Source: Acidobacteriota bacterium (GTDB taxonomy: Bacteria > Acidobacteriota > Terriglobia > Bryobacterales > UBA6623). Taken from it: 39,820 bases of DNA. Position 1 is the first letter of the stretch. Every line of letters starts with the position of its first letter. The DNA lies in NCBI GenBank assembly GCA_027624045.1, contig JAQBUE010000023.1, positions 1 to 39,820 of the forward strand. The letters are read 5' to 3'. Of the stretch, positions 7,174-16,445 are shown piece after piece. Both the position numbers and the translations under genes were made by a program. The notes under the pieces are model-generated. The model saw only the letters and a program-made list of their open reading frames with translations. It had not been told where the DNA came from and searched no databases.

Positions 7174-9381
7174 CTAGCCCGCTGCTCTGACCACGTGGCG
7201 TACGTCGGGCACGCGTTGCATCGCGTTGACAATGCGGTCAAGTTGTTTCACGTCCCCAACCGCAATCGTCATCTCGATGATCGGGTGGCCCTTGGAGTTG
7301 TTGGTACGGCTTTCAACACTCGAAATATTGACGCTCTCGTCGGTCAAGACATTGGTCAGGTCGTTGAGAAGCCCGGCGCGGTCGCTCACCTCGATCAGCA
7401 GCTTACTCTTGTACAGTAGATCGCCGCTCCGCGCCCATTCGACGTCAATGCGGCGTTCGGCTTCGTACATCAAATTTTCAACGTTGGGACAACTACGCGA
7501 GTGAACCGCGACGCCTTTTCCGCGTGTCACGTAGCCCACGATCGGCTCACCGCGAATCGGGTTGCAGCAGCCAGCTCGATAAACAAGGATGTCGTCAATA
7601 CCCGTAACGACCAATCCATCCACCTTGTCGCTCGCGGCTCCGCTCGATACGGTGTGAGCCGACTTGGGACGCGCGGGCTGACCGGATGTCGTGATGTCGT
7701 CGGGAAACAACTTCGATAACACCTGCCGAGCTGAGTAGCGGCCGTACCCCAAGGCGGCGTACAGGTCCGCGGCCTGCGGGCAGCCGTAGTCACGGCATAC
7801 CTTCTCCAGATTCTCCGGCCTCAGTTTCTTGAGCGACACCCGCAATCGGCGCGCCTCTTTTTCGAGAAGCTTGACGCCGATCTCCTCGGCTTTCTTTCGC
7901 CGATGCGTGTTAACCCAGTGCTTGATTTTGTTGCGGGCGCGGGACGTCTTAACCAGGTTGAGCCAGTCGCTGCTCGGTGTGTGTCCCGTTTGCGTGATGA
8001 TCTCGAGAATGTCACCGTTGCGCAGGTGCGATCTCAACGGAACGATACGTCCGTTGCTCTTCGCCCCGACGCAGGCGTGACCCACTTCGGTGTGAATGGC
8101 GTACGCGAAATCGATCGGAGTCGCCCCGCGCGGCAGGCCAATCAGTTTCCCCTGCGGGGTAAAAACGTATACTTCCTCGGGATATAGGTCAACCTTCAGG
8201 GTCGACAAAAAGTCGTTCGGGTCCGGGACCTCCTGCTGCCATTCGACGAGCTGGCGCAGCCAAGCCATCCTCTGATCGTCGACATCCGCGCCAACCCGGT
8301 CCTCCTTATACTTCCAGTGGGCACAGATGCCCTCTTCAGCCATGCGGTGCATTTCTTCGGTGCGGATCTGTACTTCGAACGTCTGGCCCGTGTCCGTGAT
8401 CACTGACGTGTGCAGCGACTGATAGAGGTTCGGCCGCGGCATCGCGATGAAGTCCTTGATGCGCCCCGGCACCGGCCTCCATTGGCTGTGGATCAAGCCG
8501 AGCGTCGCGTAGCAGTTCTTGACCGAATCGGTGACGAGACGCAGCGCCAGTAGATCGTAAACTTCGTCGATCGCGATCTGCTGCCGTTTGATCTTGTTGT
8601 GAATCGAGGAGGCCCGTTTGATGCGGCCCTCCACGCGGACCGGTATGTCGGCCTCCGCCAAGCGATTCGCCACAACTATCTTGAGAGCGTCGAGAAAGTC
8701 CTCGCTTGACTCCCGCCGGGACTCGATCTTCTCTTGAATCAGCTGGTAGCTCTCCGGTTCCAGAAAACGGAACGACAAGTCCTCCAGCTCACCGCGGATC
8801 TTGCCCATGCCGAGACGGAGCGCGATCGGGGCGTATATCTCGGCCGTCTCTTGGGCGATGCGGCGTTGCTTTTCCGGCGGCAGGAACTCAAGAGTCCGCA
8901 TGTTGTGGAGGCGGTCGGCCAGCTTCACCAAGACGACCCGGATGTCACGCACCATGGCCAGCAACAGCTTGCGAAAGTTCTCTGCCTGCCGCGCTTCAGT
9001 CGAGTAGTAGTCCAGGCGGCTCAACTTCGTGACGCCGTCAACGCAGCCGCCGACATCAGCCCCGAAGCGCTGCTCGATCTCCGCGAGGCTGACGCCCGTG
9101 TCTTCGACCAGGTCGTGCAGCAGCCCCGTGACCACACAGACGCGGTCCAAACGGCGGTCCGCCAGAATGTGGGCAACCTCCAGAGGGTGCGCGATGTAGG
9201 GTTCGCCCGACTTGCGTTTCTGGGAGGAGTGGCGGCTCGAGGCGAACTCAAAGGCCTCCCGCAGCATCGTGAGGTCTTCGTGAGGTCGCGCTTTGCGGAG
9301 CTTTGCCTCAAGCTCCTGAAAACGCAGTGCCACTGCGTCTGGTATCGGAGCATGGTCGGCGGCAACGGGAGACGTTGACAT
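7174..9381 (-). CDS. Bifunctional (p)ppGpp synthetase/hydrolase (RelA/SpoT homologue)
   Basis: A 735-aa Rsh protein that makes and degrades (p)ppGpp, controlling the stringent response. Order of domains: HD hydrolase (about 45-200) with H65, H89-D90, E93-D94, D156 and N160 all kept; synthetase (about 240-360) with D272 and EVQIRT (336-341); TGS (about 402-465); a Cys/His motif (C605-C606, H627, C631); and a C-terminal ACT domain (about 660-735). The synthetase has R307-I-K-D310, the RxKD form typical of bifunctional enzymes and not the ExDD form of synthetase-only RelA. Both activities are therefore expected. PNLYQSLH replaces the usual PNGYQSLH, a mild change. The stop is 14 bp from that of the convergent RidA gene. 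Confidence 0.95.
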   Translation of the reverse strand: MSTSPVAADHAPIPDAVALRFQELEAKLRKARPHEDLTMLREAFEFASSRHSSQKRKSGEPYIAHPLEVAHILADRRLDRVCVVTGLLHDLVEDTGVSLAEIEQRFGADVGGCVDGVTKLSRLDYYSTEARQAENFRKLLLAMVRDIRVVLVKLADRLHNMRTLEFLPPEKQRRIAQETAEIYAPIALRLGMGKIRGELEDLSFRFLEPESYQLIQEKIESRRESSEDFLDALKIVVANRLAEADIPVRVEGRIKRASSIHNKIKRQQIAIDEVYDLLALRLVTDSVKNCYATLGLIHSQWRPVPGRIKDFIAMPRPNLYQSLHTSVITDTGQTFEVQIRTEEMHRMAEEGICAHWKYKEDRVGADVDDQRMAWLRQLVEWQQEVPDPNDFLSTLKVDLYPEEVYVFTPQGKLIGLPRGATPIDFAYAIHTEVGHACVGAKSNGRIVPLRSHLRNGDILEIITQTGHTPSSDWLNLVKTSRARNKIKHWVNTHRRKKAEEIGVKLLEKEARRLRVSLKKLRPENLEKVCRDYGCPQAADLYAALGYGRYSARQVLSKLFPDDITTSGQPARPKSAHTVSSGAASDKVDGLVVTGIDDILVYRAGCCNPIRGEPIVGYVTRGKGVAVHSRSCPNVENLMYEAERRIDVEWARSGDLLYKSKLLIEVSDRAGLLNDLTNVLTDESVNISSVESRTNNSKGHPIIEMTIAVGDVKQLDRIVNAMQRVPDVRHVVRAAG

Positions 9382-9418
9382 CGCGAACCTGCCGGCTTAG
9401 CCTCACGACAGATAGAAA

Positions 9419-9452
9419 AAGCCCCGAGGAGGACTTGCCTTCCTCAGGGCTT
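9419..9452 (-). terminator. Intrinsic terminator after the TPR lipoprotein gene
   Basis: A 12-bp stem (AAGCCCCGAGGA with TCCTCAGGGCTT, one mismatch) around a 10-nt loop. Read on the minus strand the stem is followed by TTTTT, 22 bp past the stop of the TPR gene. It separates the exb/tonB operon from the rsh gene downstream. Confidence 0.85.
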
Positions 9453-9473
9453 ATTATAAAGCCACGCGTCCTA

Positions 9474-10274
9474 TTAGAACGCTTCTTGAATCTCGGAGTC
9501 AGCCTTCCGCTTCTTGGCGTCCAAGCTCTTCTGGACCCACTCGTCGGCCGTCGCGTTGAGCTGTTCGTACTGTTCCCTCGTCTCCACGATGTCGGCCTGC
9601 TGCCGGTACAATAGGTTCACATAGGCCATCGCGTTGTCGTATTCGGGATCGATTTTGAGCGCGTCGTTAAGCGCCTTCAAGCCCTCCTCGATCAGAGGCA
9701 TGTTCTCTTTGGCCAGTTCGAGGCGTGCTTCGTTATCCTTGATCGGCCCCGGGTCTTCCGGTTTCATCCCCACCCCGGCTCGCACTTCCATGTCCCGAGG
9801 GTACGTGATCGACCAGTTGATGACGCCGATCGTGTACAGCGCTTCCTTGTTGTCCGGGTTGTGCCCGAGCAGGGTTCGGTAGGCATCCTTGGCCTTGTCG
9901 AACTCCTTCATATTGAAGAACAGCGAGGCCATGCTGGCCAGCGCCACCTCGTTCGCCGCATCCCGGCTGAGCACCTCTTCAAAGCCGATCAAGGCATTTT
10001 GAGCGACCTGCCTGTTCTCATCCGACTCGCCGCCAGGGATGTACTGCATCATATAGGCGGAGGCGCGGTAGGAACGTGCCGCCAGCAACTCGGGATCCAA
10101 CTCAATCGCGGCGTCGAAGCGGCCGATCGCGTTTGCATAGTCGGCGGCGGAGAAGGCGCGCACGCCGTGGTTCAACTCGTTACGAGCCCTTAGATAGTTG
10201 ATCTTATCCTGACAGCCGATGGCAAATAACGCTAGACCGAGGGCCACGACAAGCATTCCGGGAAACCGTTTCAT
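9474..10274 (-). CDS. TPR-repeat lipoprotein of the TonB/ExbBD operon
   Basis: About 266 aa. MKRFPG and a hydrophobic segment end in LFAIGC, a lipobox-like site with Cys21, so it is probably a lipoprotein. The rest is helical and holds several tetratricopeptide repeats, for example ELNHGVRAFSAADYANAIGR, then AIELDPELLAARSYRASAYM and EALYTIGVINW. The start at 10274 is preferred because GGAG lies 9 nt before it; an ATG at 10289 is possible. It is the last gene after tonB-exbB-exbD-exbD, and its stop is followed by a terminator. It may scaffold or tune the TonB motor, which is inference from position. Confidence 0.85.
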   Translation of the reverse strand: MKRFPGMLVVALGLALFAIGCQDKINYLRARNELNHGVRAFSAADYANAIGRFDAAIELDPELLAARSYRASAYMMQYIPGGESDENRQVAQNALIGFEEVLSRDAANEVALASMASLFFNMKEFDKAKDAYRTLLGHNPDNKEALYTIGVINWSITYPRDMEVRAGVGMKPEDPGPIKDNEARLELAKENMPLIEEGLKALNDALKIDPEYDNAMAYVNLLYRQQADIVETREQYEQLNATADEWVQKSLDAKKRKADSEIQEAF

Positions 10275-10308
10275 CTTTTTCAACTCCATCTCGCCAACTC
10301 GTTTATTC

Positions 10309-10737
10309 CTAGAATCCGGATTCAAGATCTTCCGTCAGCAAACCGACCTTGTCAACACCCGCGCCTTTCGCTATATCGATCACCTCGGCGATCTCGAAGA
10401 AATCAAGGCTAGGTGCGCCGCGCACGAACAAGACCCGTTCCGCGCGTGTTTTGAAGATATCCTGCAAACGATCGCCAAGGATGTCCTTACCCGTCGGGTC
10501 ACGATTGATAAGAATGCTCTTGTCGGCGTTGATCGAGACAACGATCGTTCGCGAATTCGACGGCGGCTCAGCCTGCTGGTCCGGATTGGGCAGCGGAACC
10601 AGCGCCTCCAGGCCCTTCGGCGTCAGGGGCGTGATTACCATGAAGATGATCAGCAGCACCAACAGGACGTCGATAAGCGGCGTCATATTGATCGAATTCA
10701 TCGGGCCACCACCAGCACCACCCACTGCCATTCCCAT
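10309..10737 (-). CDS. exbD: ExbD/TolR family protein, second copy
   Basis: A 142-aa inner-membrane protein with one transmembrane helix (about 21-40, IDVLLVLLIIFMVITPL) carrying the conserved Asp23 of the proton path, then a periplasmic domain. The start at 10737 is set by AAGGAGG 8 nt upstream; the longer reading frame from 10794 has no such site. It begins 78 bp after the first exbD. Two different ExbD proteins in tandem suggest a mixed ExbD dimer inside the ExbB pentamer, or two alternative motors. This copy has a Gly-rich cytoplasmic N-terminus (MGMAVGGAGGGP). Confidence 0.93.
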   Translation of the reverse strand: MGMAVGGAGGGPMNSINMTPLIDVLLVLLIIFMVITPLTPKGLEALVPLPNPDQQAEPPSNSRTIVVSINADKSILINRDPTGKDILGDRLQDIFKTRAERVLFVRGAPSLDFFEIAEVIDIAKGAGVDKVGLLTEDLESGF

Positions 10738-10815
10738 AACGGTTATCCTCCTTCTCTCAATTCTCAGTGGTGCCGCCGGGAAGCCCGGCGCCAACCATGT
10801 ACTCCGGCGGACCCC

Positions 10816-11253
<438 letters not shown>

Positions 11254-11325
11254 TTGAAAACTCCTGGTCGGCGGCCACGGCAGGGGGCGGGCGTCGAACC
11301 GCCTCGCCCCTGTCGGGAGCCTGCC

Positions 11326-12054
11326 TTAGTGGGCCGCCATCTTCTGCGTCTTCTTCAAGAAGTAGTCAATCAACTCCGAGCTGGAGTTATCCATCTCGAC
11401 GTCGAACGCTTCCACCTTCGAGTTGAAGTAGTTGAACATCCAAACCGCCGGGATGGCCACGAACAGTCCAATAGCTGTTGCCACGAGCGCTTCGGAGATA
11501 CCACCAGCCACAGCGCCCAAACCGGTCGATTTCTCTGTCGAAATACCCTCAAACGCGTTGATGATACCGACCACCGTGCCGAACAGTCCGACGAACGGGG
11601 CCGTCGAACCAATCGTCGCCAAGCCGCTGAGTCCGCGGTTCAACTCAGCGTGAGTAATCGCTTGAGCCCTCTCAAGCGCCCTTTTCGATGACTCGATCGT
11701 CTCGCCTGGTATCTCCGAACTCATCTGATGAGCGCTGAACTCCTGCAGACCCGCCGCGACAACCTTGGCCAAATGGCTTTTCTTGTAACGCTCTGAAACC
11801 TTGATGGCTTCCTCGAGCTTGCCTTCCCGCAAAGCGCCCGCCACCGCAGGCGCATATTGCCGCGACTGCTTCCGGGCCGCGTTAAAGGCGATGTAACGAT
11901 CAATCATCACCCCAATCGACCACGCTGACATCAGGAACATGATGACGACAACCGCACGGGCTGCCAGCCCCATCTGGTTCCACATCGAGACGAGATCGAA
12001 AGCGACCTCCTGCTGGAGCAGTATCAGTCCCCACACCGACATCTGAGCAAACAT
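11326..12054 (-). CDS. exbB: ExbB/TolQ/MotA family proton channel
   Basis: A 242-aa inner-membrane protein. Three membrane helices are visible: about 31-52 (AARAVVVIMFLMSAWSIGVM), 147-167 (IGSTAPFVGLFGTVVGIINA) and 188-210 (EALVATAIGLFVAIPAVWMF), with the large cytoplasmic loop between the first two. TAPFVGLFGTVVGI is the family hallmark, including the conserved Thr. GGAGGAGGAA upstream of the ATG at 12054 fixes the start; the frame is open further upstream. It sits between tonB and the two exbD genes. Confidence 0.95.
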   Translation of the reverse strand: MFAQMSVWGLILLQQEVAFDLVSMWNQMGLAARAVVVIMFLMSAWSIGVMIDRYIAFNAARKQSRQYAPAVAGALREGKLEEAIKVSERYKKSHLAKVVAAGLQEFSAHQMSSEIPGETIESSKRALERAQAITHAELNRGLSGLATIGSTAPFVGLFGTVVGIINAFEGISTEKSTGLGAVAGGISEALVATAIGLFVAIPAVWMFNYFNSKVEAFDVEMDNSSSELIDYFLKKTQKMAAH

Positions 12055-12153
12055 GAAAAAATTCCTCCTCCTACCATTGAATCGAATAGATGAGAACGGC
12101 CCGCCCGGAGTCCGGGCAGGGATCGCGTTCACCCTCAATCACGCAATCACCGG

Positions 12154-12912
12154 TTACCCAGTTAATTTGAAGATCACGTCGATCTGAGTCACAACCTCTA
12201 CCGCCTCGTTGTTAAGCGTGGTCGGCTTGTATACCCACTGCTTCACTGCTTCCAGCGCGGCTGGCACCAGCAGCGGATGGCCGCTGGTAACTTCCAGTTG
12301 CTGCACCGTCCCTTCCCGTGAGATCACCGCCGTCAGTTTGACAGTACCCTGAATGCGGGCCTGCCGCGCAAGCGCCGGATAGCGCGGTTGCACCTGCTTA
12401 GCCAAGCGCGCTTTCTGGACACTGCCGCCAACCCGAATTCTCTTGGGAGCGGCTGCCTTCTTCTTGACCGGCGGCGGCGGCGGCGGCGCCACCTGCGGCT
12501 GATTCGAAATAATGCCGCCAATCACACCGCCCAGCGATCCACCCACCGAACCGCCCGGAACGCCGCCCACGACTCCGGCGATCGTCGCCGACGGTAGAGG
12601 CATATCCTCTTCTTTAATGATGGCGATCTCATCCGGAATGGCCGTCGGCTGAACAAGCTTGCCGGCGTCGAACTCGCGGGGGATGACCTTTTGCTTGATG
12701 ACCATCGCGGCCGGCGGGGGAGGAGGCGGAGGCGGAGGCGGAGGCGCCACCAAGAATGTCATCAGCTCCGTCGCCGGCAACTCGTAATAGTCCAGCAGCG
12801 GGATCAGGATCATCACGCCAATCAACGAAAACTGAAGCCCGAACGACACTGCCACCGTCCAAGGTGTTTTCGTCTTGCCAATGGCTACATCCATCAAGCT
12901 TTGTTCAAACAT
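12154..12912 (-). CDS. tonB: TonB energy-transducing protein
   Basis: A 252-aa TonB. One N-terminal membrane helix (about 17-40, TPWTVAVSFGLQFSLIGVMI) is followed by an 11-proline run (57-67), a glycine-rich segment (GGVPGGSVGGSLGG), a second Pro stretch and basic residues, then a TonB C-terminal domain (QPRYPALARQARIQGTVKL ... VYKPTTLN). It spans the periplasm and passes energy from ExbB-ExbD to outer-membrane receptors. GGAAGGAG upstream of the ATG at 12912 sets the start. The bulky Gly-rich insert is unlike E. coli TonB but usual for this type of bacteria. Confidence 0.94.
   Translation of the reverse strand: MFEQSLMDVAIGKTKTPWTVAVSFGLQFSLIGVMILIPLLDYYELPATELMTFLVAPPPPPPPPPPPAAMVIKQKVIPREFDAGKLVQPTAIPDEIAIIKEEDMPLPSATIAGVVGGVPGGSVGGSLGGVIGGIISNQPQVAPPPPPPVKKKAAAPKRIRVGGSVQKARLAKQVQPRYPALARQARIQGTVKLTAVISREGTVQQLEVTSGHPLLVPAALEAVKQWVYKPTTLNNEAVEVVTQIDVIFKLTG
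12712..12744 (-). repeat. Poly-proline codon run in tonB
   Basis: Eleven consecutive proline codons; six of them are (CCTCCG) repeated three times. Such a hexanucleotide repeat can expand or contract in frame and change the length of the TonB periplasmic spacer. Confidence 0.8.
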
Positions 12913-13019
12913 AGCTAAAGCTCCTTCCTCGTTTGAGATCTCATGCAAATCCTCTCTCGTTCGATTTCAGCCAACCGGACTATAGTAGCCTCCCGGCGGC
13001 CTGTGTGCAACTTCTTGTT

Positions 13020-14192
13020 TCAGGCACGCCGTCCGCGCCCCGCCCGGGCAGCAGCTAAATCCTGCCACCACAGCAAGATCGGGCTCGCGATAAACACCGA
13101 CGAATACGTTCCCACGATCACTCCCACAAACAGCGCGAACGAAAAACTTCTCAACACTTCGCCGCCGAAAATTAACAGACACGCGACGGCAAGCAGTGTT
13201 AAACCCGACGTCAACACCGTTCTCGCCAAGGTCTGATTCACGCTCAGATTCAGCAGGCTTATCAGCGGCTGTCGGCGCGTTAGCTTGCGGTTCTCTCGCA
13301 CGCGGTCGAAAATCACGATCGTATCGTTCATCGAGTAACCAACCAGTGTGAGGAATGCCGCGATCGCCGTCAACTCGATCTCACGATCAAAAATTGAGAA
13401 GAAGCCGATCGTAATCAGTACGTCGTGAAAGACAGCCACAACAGCCGCGACACCGTAGATCCACTCGAAGCGAAACGCGATGTAGACCAACATGCCGCCC
13501 AGGGCGAACAACGTAGCTTGCGCAGCCTGCCATTGCAGTTCCTTGCCAATCTTCGGTCCAACGTATCCTCCGCCCTTGATCGCGAACGCCCCGAGGTAAG
13601 CCTCCTCTTGGAGCGCCGATATGATATCAGGATTTACCTCCGAAACGGAAGTCAATTGCGAAAAATCCGTCACCAGCCCCGACTGAGGCGCTTCGTCGCG
13701 GAACGCCAGCAAGGCTTCCACGCCCTGGTTGATCTGCTCGGTCGTCAACGCCGACTCGGCAATCTTTTGGTTCGAAACTACACGGTCGGCGAGAGTCTCA
13801 AGCCCAACATTGTTGAAGTCAATCTTCGACTCGTCGCCTCCGTAGACACCTCGCAGCGTCTCCACGATCTTGTCTTGACCCGAAGTCGTCTCCTCGCCTT
13901 CGGCTAGGTTGAGATCGATCTTCAGTTCGTGGCTGCCGGCGGCCTCCTCGAACGGCTGCAGCGTCGCGACGTCTAAACCCACCCCAGTCAGGGCCTTGCG
14001 GATATCATCGAGTCGCGGCGCTTCGGCGAACTTCGCGTAAACCAGCGTTCCGCCCTTGAAGTCGATGCCGAACTTAGGCCCGCCCTTCAGTACGAGACTG
14101 GCCGCACCCGCCAGAAACAACGCCAGCGAAAGCAAGAAGAAGTAATTCCTCTTGCCGATGAAGTCGATGTTTGTTTCCTTGAAAAGCTTCAT
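13020..14192 (-). CDS. secF: Protein translocase subunit SecF
   Basis: A 390-aa membrane protein of the SecDF proton-driven export motor. The first membrane helix (about 17-35) leads into GIDFKGGTLVYAKF (42-55), the SecF signature; a periplasmic domain follows and then five more helices with the conserved DxxxTIGFF, GYSMNDTIVIFDRVREN and SLTT-like (LARTVLTSGLTLL) segments. It is longer than E. coli SecF (323 aa) because of an expanded periplasmic domain (about 60-200). It follows secD by 112 bp and precedes tonB by 107 bp on the same strand. Confidence 0.95.
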   Translation of the reverse strand: MKLFKETNIDFIGKRNYFFLLSLALFLAGAASLVLKGGPKFGIDFKGGTLVYAKFAEAPRLDDIRKALTGVGLDVATLQPFEEAAGSHELKIDLNLAEGEETTSGQDKIVETLRGVYGGDESKIDFNNVGLETLADRVVSNQKIAESALTTEQINQGVEALLAFRDEAPQSGLVTDFSQLTSVSEVNPDIISALQEEAYLGAFAIKGGGYVGPKIGKELQWQAAQATLFALGGMLVYIAFRFEWIYGVAAVVAVFHDVLITIGFFSIFDREIELTAIAAFLTLVGYSMNDTIVIFDRVRENRKLTRRQPLISLLNLSVNQTLARTVLTSGLTLLAVACLLIFGGEVLRSFSFALFVGVIVGTYSSVFIASPILLWWQDLAAARAGRGRRA

Positions 14193-14304
14193 GGTTAAGC
14201 TTAGGACCAGCCGTCCGATACCCTAGACACCGCGGCGGGGCGAAAAGTTCCCGCGCTCGAACCGCCGCGCATCACCACGCCTCGCCGGTTCAGGTCCCCT
14301 CCCA

Positions 14305-15939
14305 CTAGATACTGAGCTCCTTGATCTGCTTCTTGCCCGATAGACCGAAATCAAAAATCATGCGGGACACGAACACGGAAGTAAATAGGTTCGCGATCAG
14401 GCCGATCGCCAGCGTCACAGCGAAACCTCGCACCGCGCCGCGGCCAAACAGGAACAAGAACGCGGCAGCGATGATCGTCGTCAGGTTGGTGTCGATAATC
14501 GTGAGAAACCCCTTCGCAAATCCCGCGTTCAGAGCCCCCACAACGCCCTTGCCGGCGCTCAACTCTTCCCGTATCCGTTCAAAGATCAGGACGTTGGAGT
14601 CCACCGCCATGCCGATCAACAGAATGATGCCCGCGATGCCCGGCAACGTCAGAGCAAAACCGAAGTAGCTCAACACCGCCAACAGAATCAGCAGGTTCAG
14701 CAGCAGCGCCAAGACGGCGTTGATGCCGGCCCCGCGGTAGTAGACCAGCATCGCAATGATGATCAACACCAGCCCCAACAGGGCGCTTCTTACACCCTGC
14801 CGAATCGAATCAGCGCCGAGCGACGCGCCGACCGTGCGCTCCTCAAGAGTCTCAACCGACGCGGGCAGTGCTCCTGCCTTCAGCACGAGCGTCAAGTCCA
14901 TCGCTTCCTGCTGACCGCTCAGGCCGCTGATGCTGCCGCTGTCGGTTATGCGGTCCCGAATCGTGGCGACGCTTCGGATACGGTCGTCGAGTACTACCGC
15001 CAGAGGATTGCCCACGTTGGCGCCCGTGTAATCGCCGAAGCGAGCACCGGCCTCCGGAGATAAAACGAACTCAGCCTGCCATGTTCCATCGTTGGGGCTG
15101 CGGCCCGGGATCGCGTTGCGTAGATCTGAACCCGTGACCACAGGGATCGCGTTCAGGACGTACCACTGATTCTGCGCCCCTCCCGCGGCCGGACTCTGAA
15201 ATAACCGGATTTCACTGTTCGGCGGCAGCGTACCGCTGTGCGCCGCGCGGGCTGCGTCGATATTCGGGTAAGGGGTTGGGTCGGTCACTTCGTGAATCCC
15301 AAGCTGCGCAGTCATCGAAAGAATCTGCAACACGCGCGCTGGGTCCGTCAGTCCCGGCAGCTGAACGAGGATTTCATACTCGGCGTCCGCCCGCCCATGC
15401 TGCTGGATCGTCGGTTCCGACAGGCCTAGTCCGTTGATGCGGTTCTCGACCGTTGCGATCGTTTGAGCCACCGTGTCGCTCTTGACTCGGGATAGCGACG
15501 CCGGCCGCATTTTTAGCTCCCAAGTGTCTGATGCACGGCTAGCCGCAAGCCAGTCCGGGAAGAATTGGTCCACGACATTGCGGAAATCGGCCGCGCGGTC
15601 CGAGGGCACACCTTCGACGGTGATCAGAATGCTATCTGTTTCCTCGATCGTCACGGGGTTGCTGCGTTGAATGGTCCCTGGCGTAATGGGAGGGGCCACC
15701 CGGCCCAGCTCTTCTTCAAGGCGCCGGACCGTACGGTCCGCTTCCGAGCGGATCGCGTCCTGCACCTGCACCTGCAGTATCAAATGGACGCCGCCCTTGA
15801 GATCCAGACCGAGCGGAATCCTCTCCCGGACGTTGCTCATCACTTCGTCGAGCGACGTCGGAAAACCGATGATGCCGACGATCGCAACAATCGTCACCAA
15901 CAGGGTTACTAATAACCGATTCCGAAGACTGCCTGTCAT
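14305..15939 (-). CDS. secD: Protein translocase subunit SecD
   Basis: About 544 aa. An N-terminal membrane helix (about 8-26), then GLDLKGGVHLILQV (44-57), the SecD signature, a large periplasmic P1 region, and five C-terminal helices containing PGIAGIILLIGMAVDSNVLIFERIREEL-type sequence. With SecF it uses the proton gradient to complete protein export through SecYEG. The start is uncertain between GTG 15951 and ATG 15939; neither has a strong Shine-Dalgarno, and the ATG is used here. It lies about 45 bp after yajC. Confidence 0.95.
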   Translation of the reverse strand: MTGSLRNRLLVTLLVTIVAIVGIIGFPTSLDEVMSNVRERIPLGLDLKGGVHLILQVQVQDAIRSEADRTVRRLEEELGRVAPPITPGTIQRSNPVTIEETDSILITVEGVPSDRAADFRNVVDQFFPDWLAASRASDTWELKMRPASLSRVKSDTVAQTIATVENRINGLGLSEPTIQQHGRADAEYEILVQLPGLTDPARVLQILSMTAQLGIHEVTDPTPYPNIDAARAAHSGTLPPNSEIRLFQSPAAGGAQNQWYVLNAIPVVTGSDLRNAIPGRSPNDGTWQAEFVLSPEAGARFGDYTGANVGNPLAVVLDDRIRSVATIRDRITDSGSISGLSGQQEAMDLTLVLKAGALPASVETLEERTVGASLGADSIRQGVRSALLGLVLIIIAMLVYYRGAGINAVLALLLNLLILLAVLSYFGFALTLPGIAGIILLIGMAVDSNVLIFERIREELSAGKGVVGALNAGFAKGFLTIIDTNLTTIIAAAFLFLFGRGAVRGFAVTLAIGLIANLFTSVFVSRMIFDFGLSGKKQIKELSI

Positions 15940-15985
15940 AAAGGTTGTCACACCGCGCGGAGGCGCGGCCCTTGATCTCGCTCGC

Positions 15986-16381
15986 TTACTTTTCTTCCTC
16001 TTCTTCGATCAGCCCGGTCACAGCGCTTCGCGAGAACTGAAGCTTCACATTATCGGGTTTCACCCGAACCGTCACCGTATTGTCGTCCTCGCCCAGCGTC
16101 ACAATCGTACCCACGATTCCGCCGCCCGTTACCACGCGGTCCCCGTTCTTCAGGCCGCCTAACATCGCGTCCAACTTCTTCTGCCGCCGTCTCATGGGCA
16201 GAAACAGTACCAGGTAGAAAATCACCACCATCAAGATGATGGGGGCGAACGGCGTCGAAAACGGACTCTCCTGCAGCCACAACAAGGCCCCAGTCATCCC
16301 TGACCCGGATCTGACTGCCTCTTCGATTAGCGTTAGCTCGCCCATACTCGTCCCGCGCAGGCCGGCCCAAATCTCAGCCAT
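15986..16381 (-). CDS. yajC: YajC preprotein translocase subunit
   Basis: Up to 131 aa. One membrane helix (about 46-63, FAPIILMVVIFYLVLFLPM) is followed by MRRRQKKLD and the conserved LKNGDRVVTGGGIVGTI (77-93), with an acidic end. This is the usual YajC layout, but the N-terminus is about 25 residues longer than normal (E. coli: 110 aa), so the true start may be the ATG at 16297. YajC binds SecDF; the gene order tgt-yajC-secD-secF is the classical one. Confidence 0.93.
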   Translation of the reverse strand: MAEIWAGLRGTSMGELTLIEEAVRSGSGMTGALLWLQESPFSTPFAPIILMVVIFYLVLFLPMRRRQKKLDAMLGGLKNGDRVVTGGGIVGTIVTLGEDDNTVTVRVKPDNVKLQFSRSAVTGLIEEEEEK

Positions 16382-16445
16382 ACCTTACCAACTCGGGGGT
16401 TCAATCGGAATTCGGAATCGAAACGGCCCGCTTCAACAGACCCGG

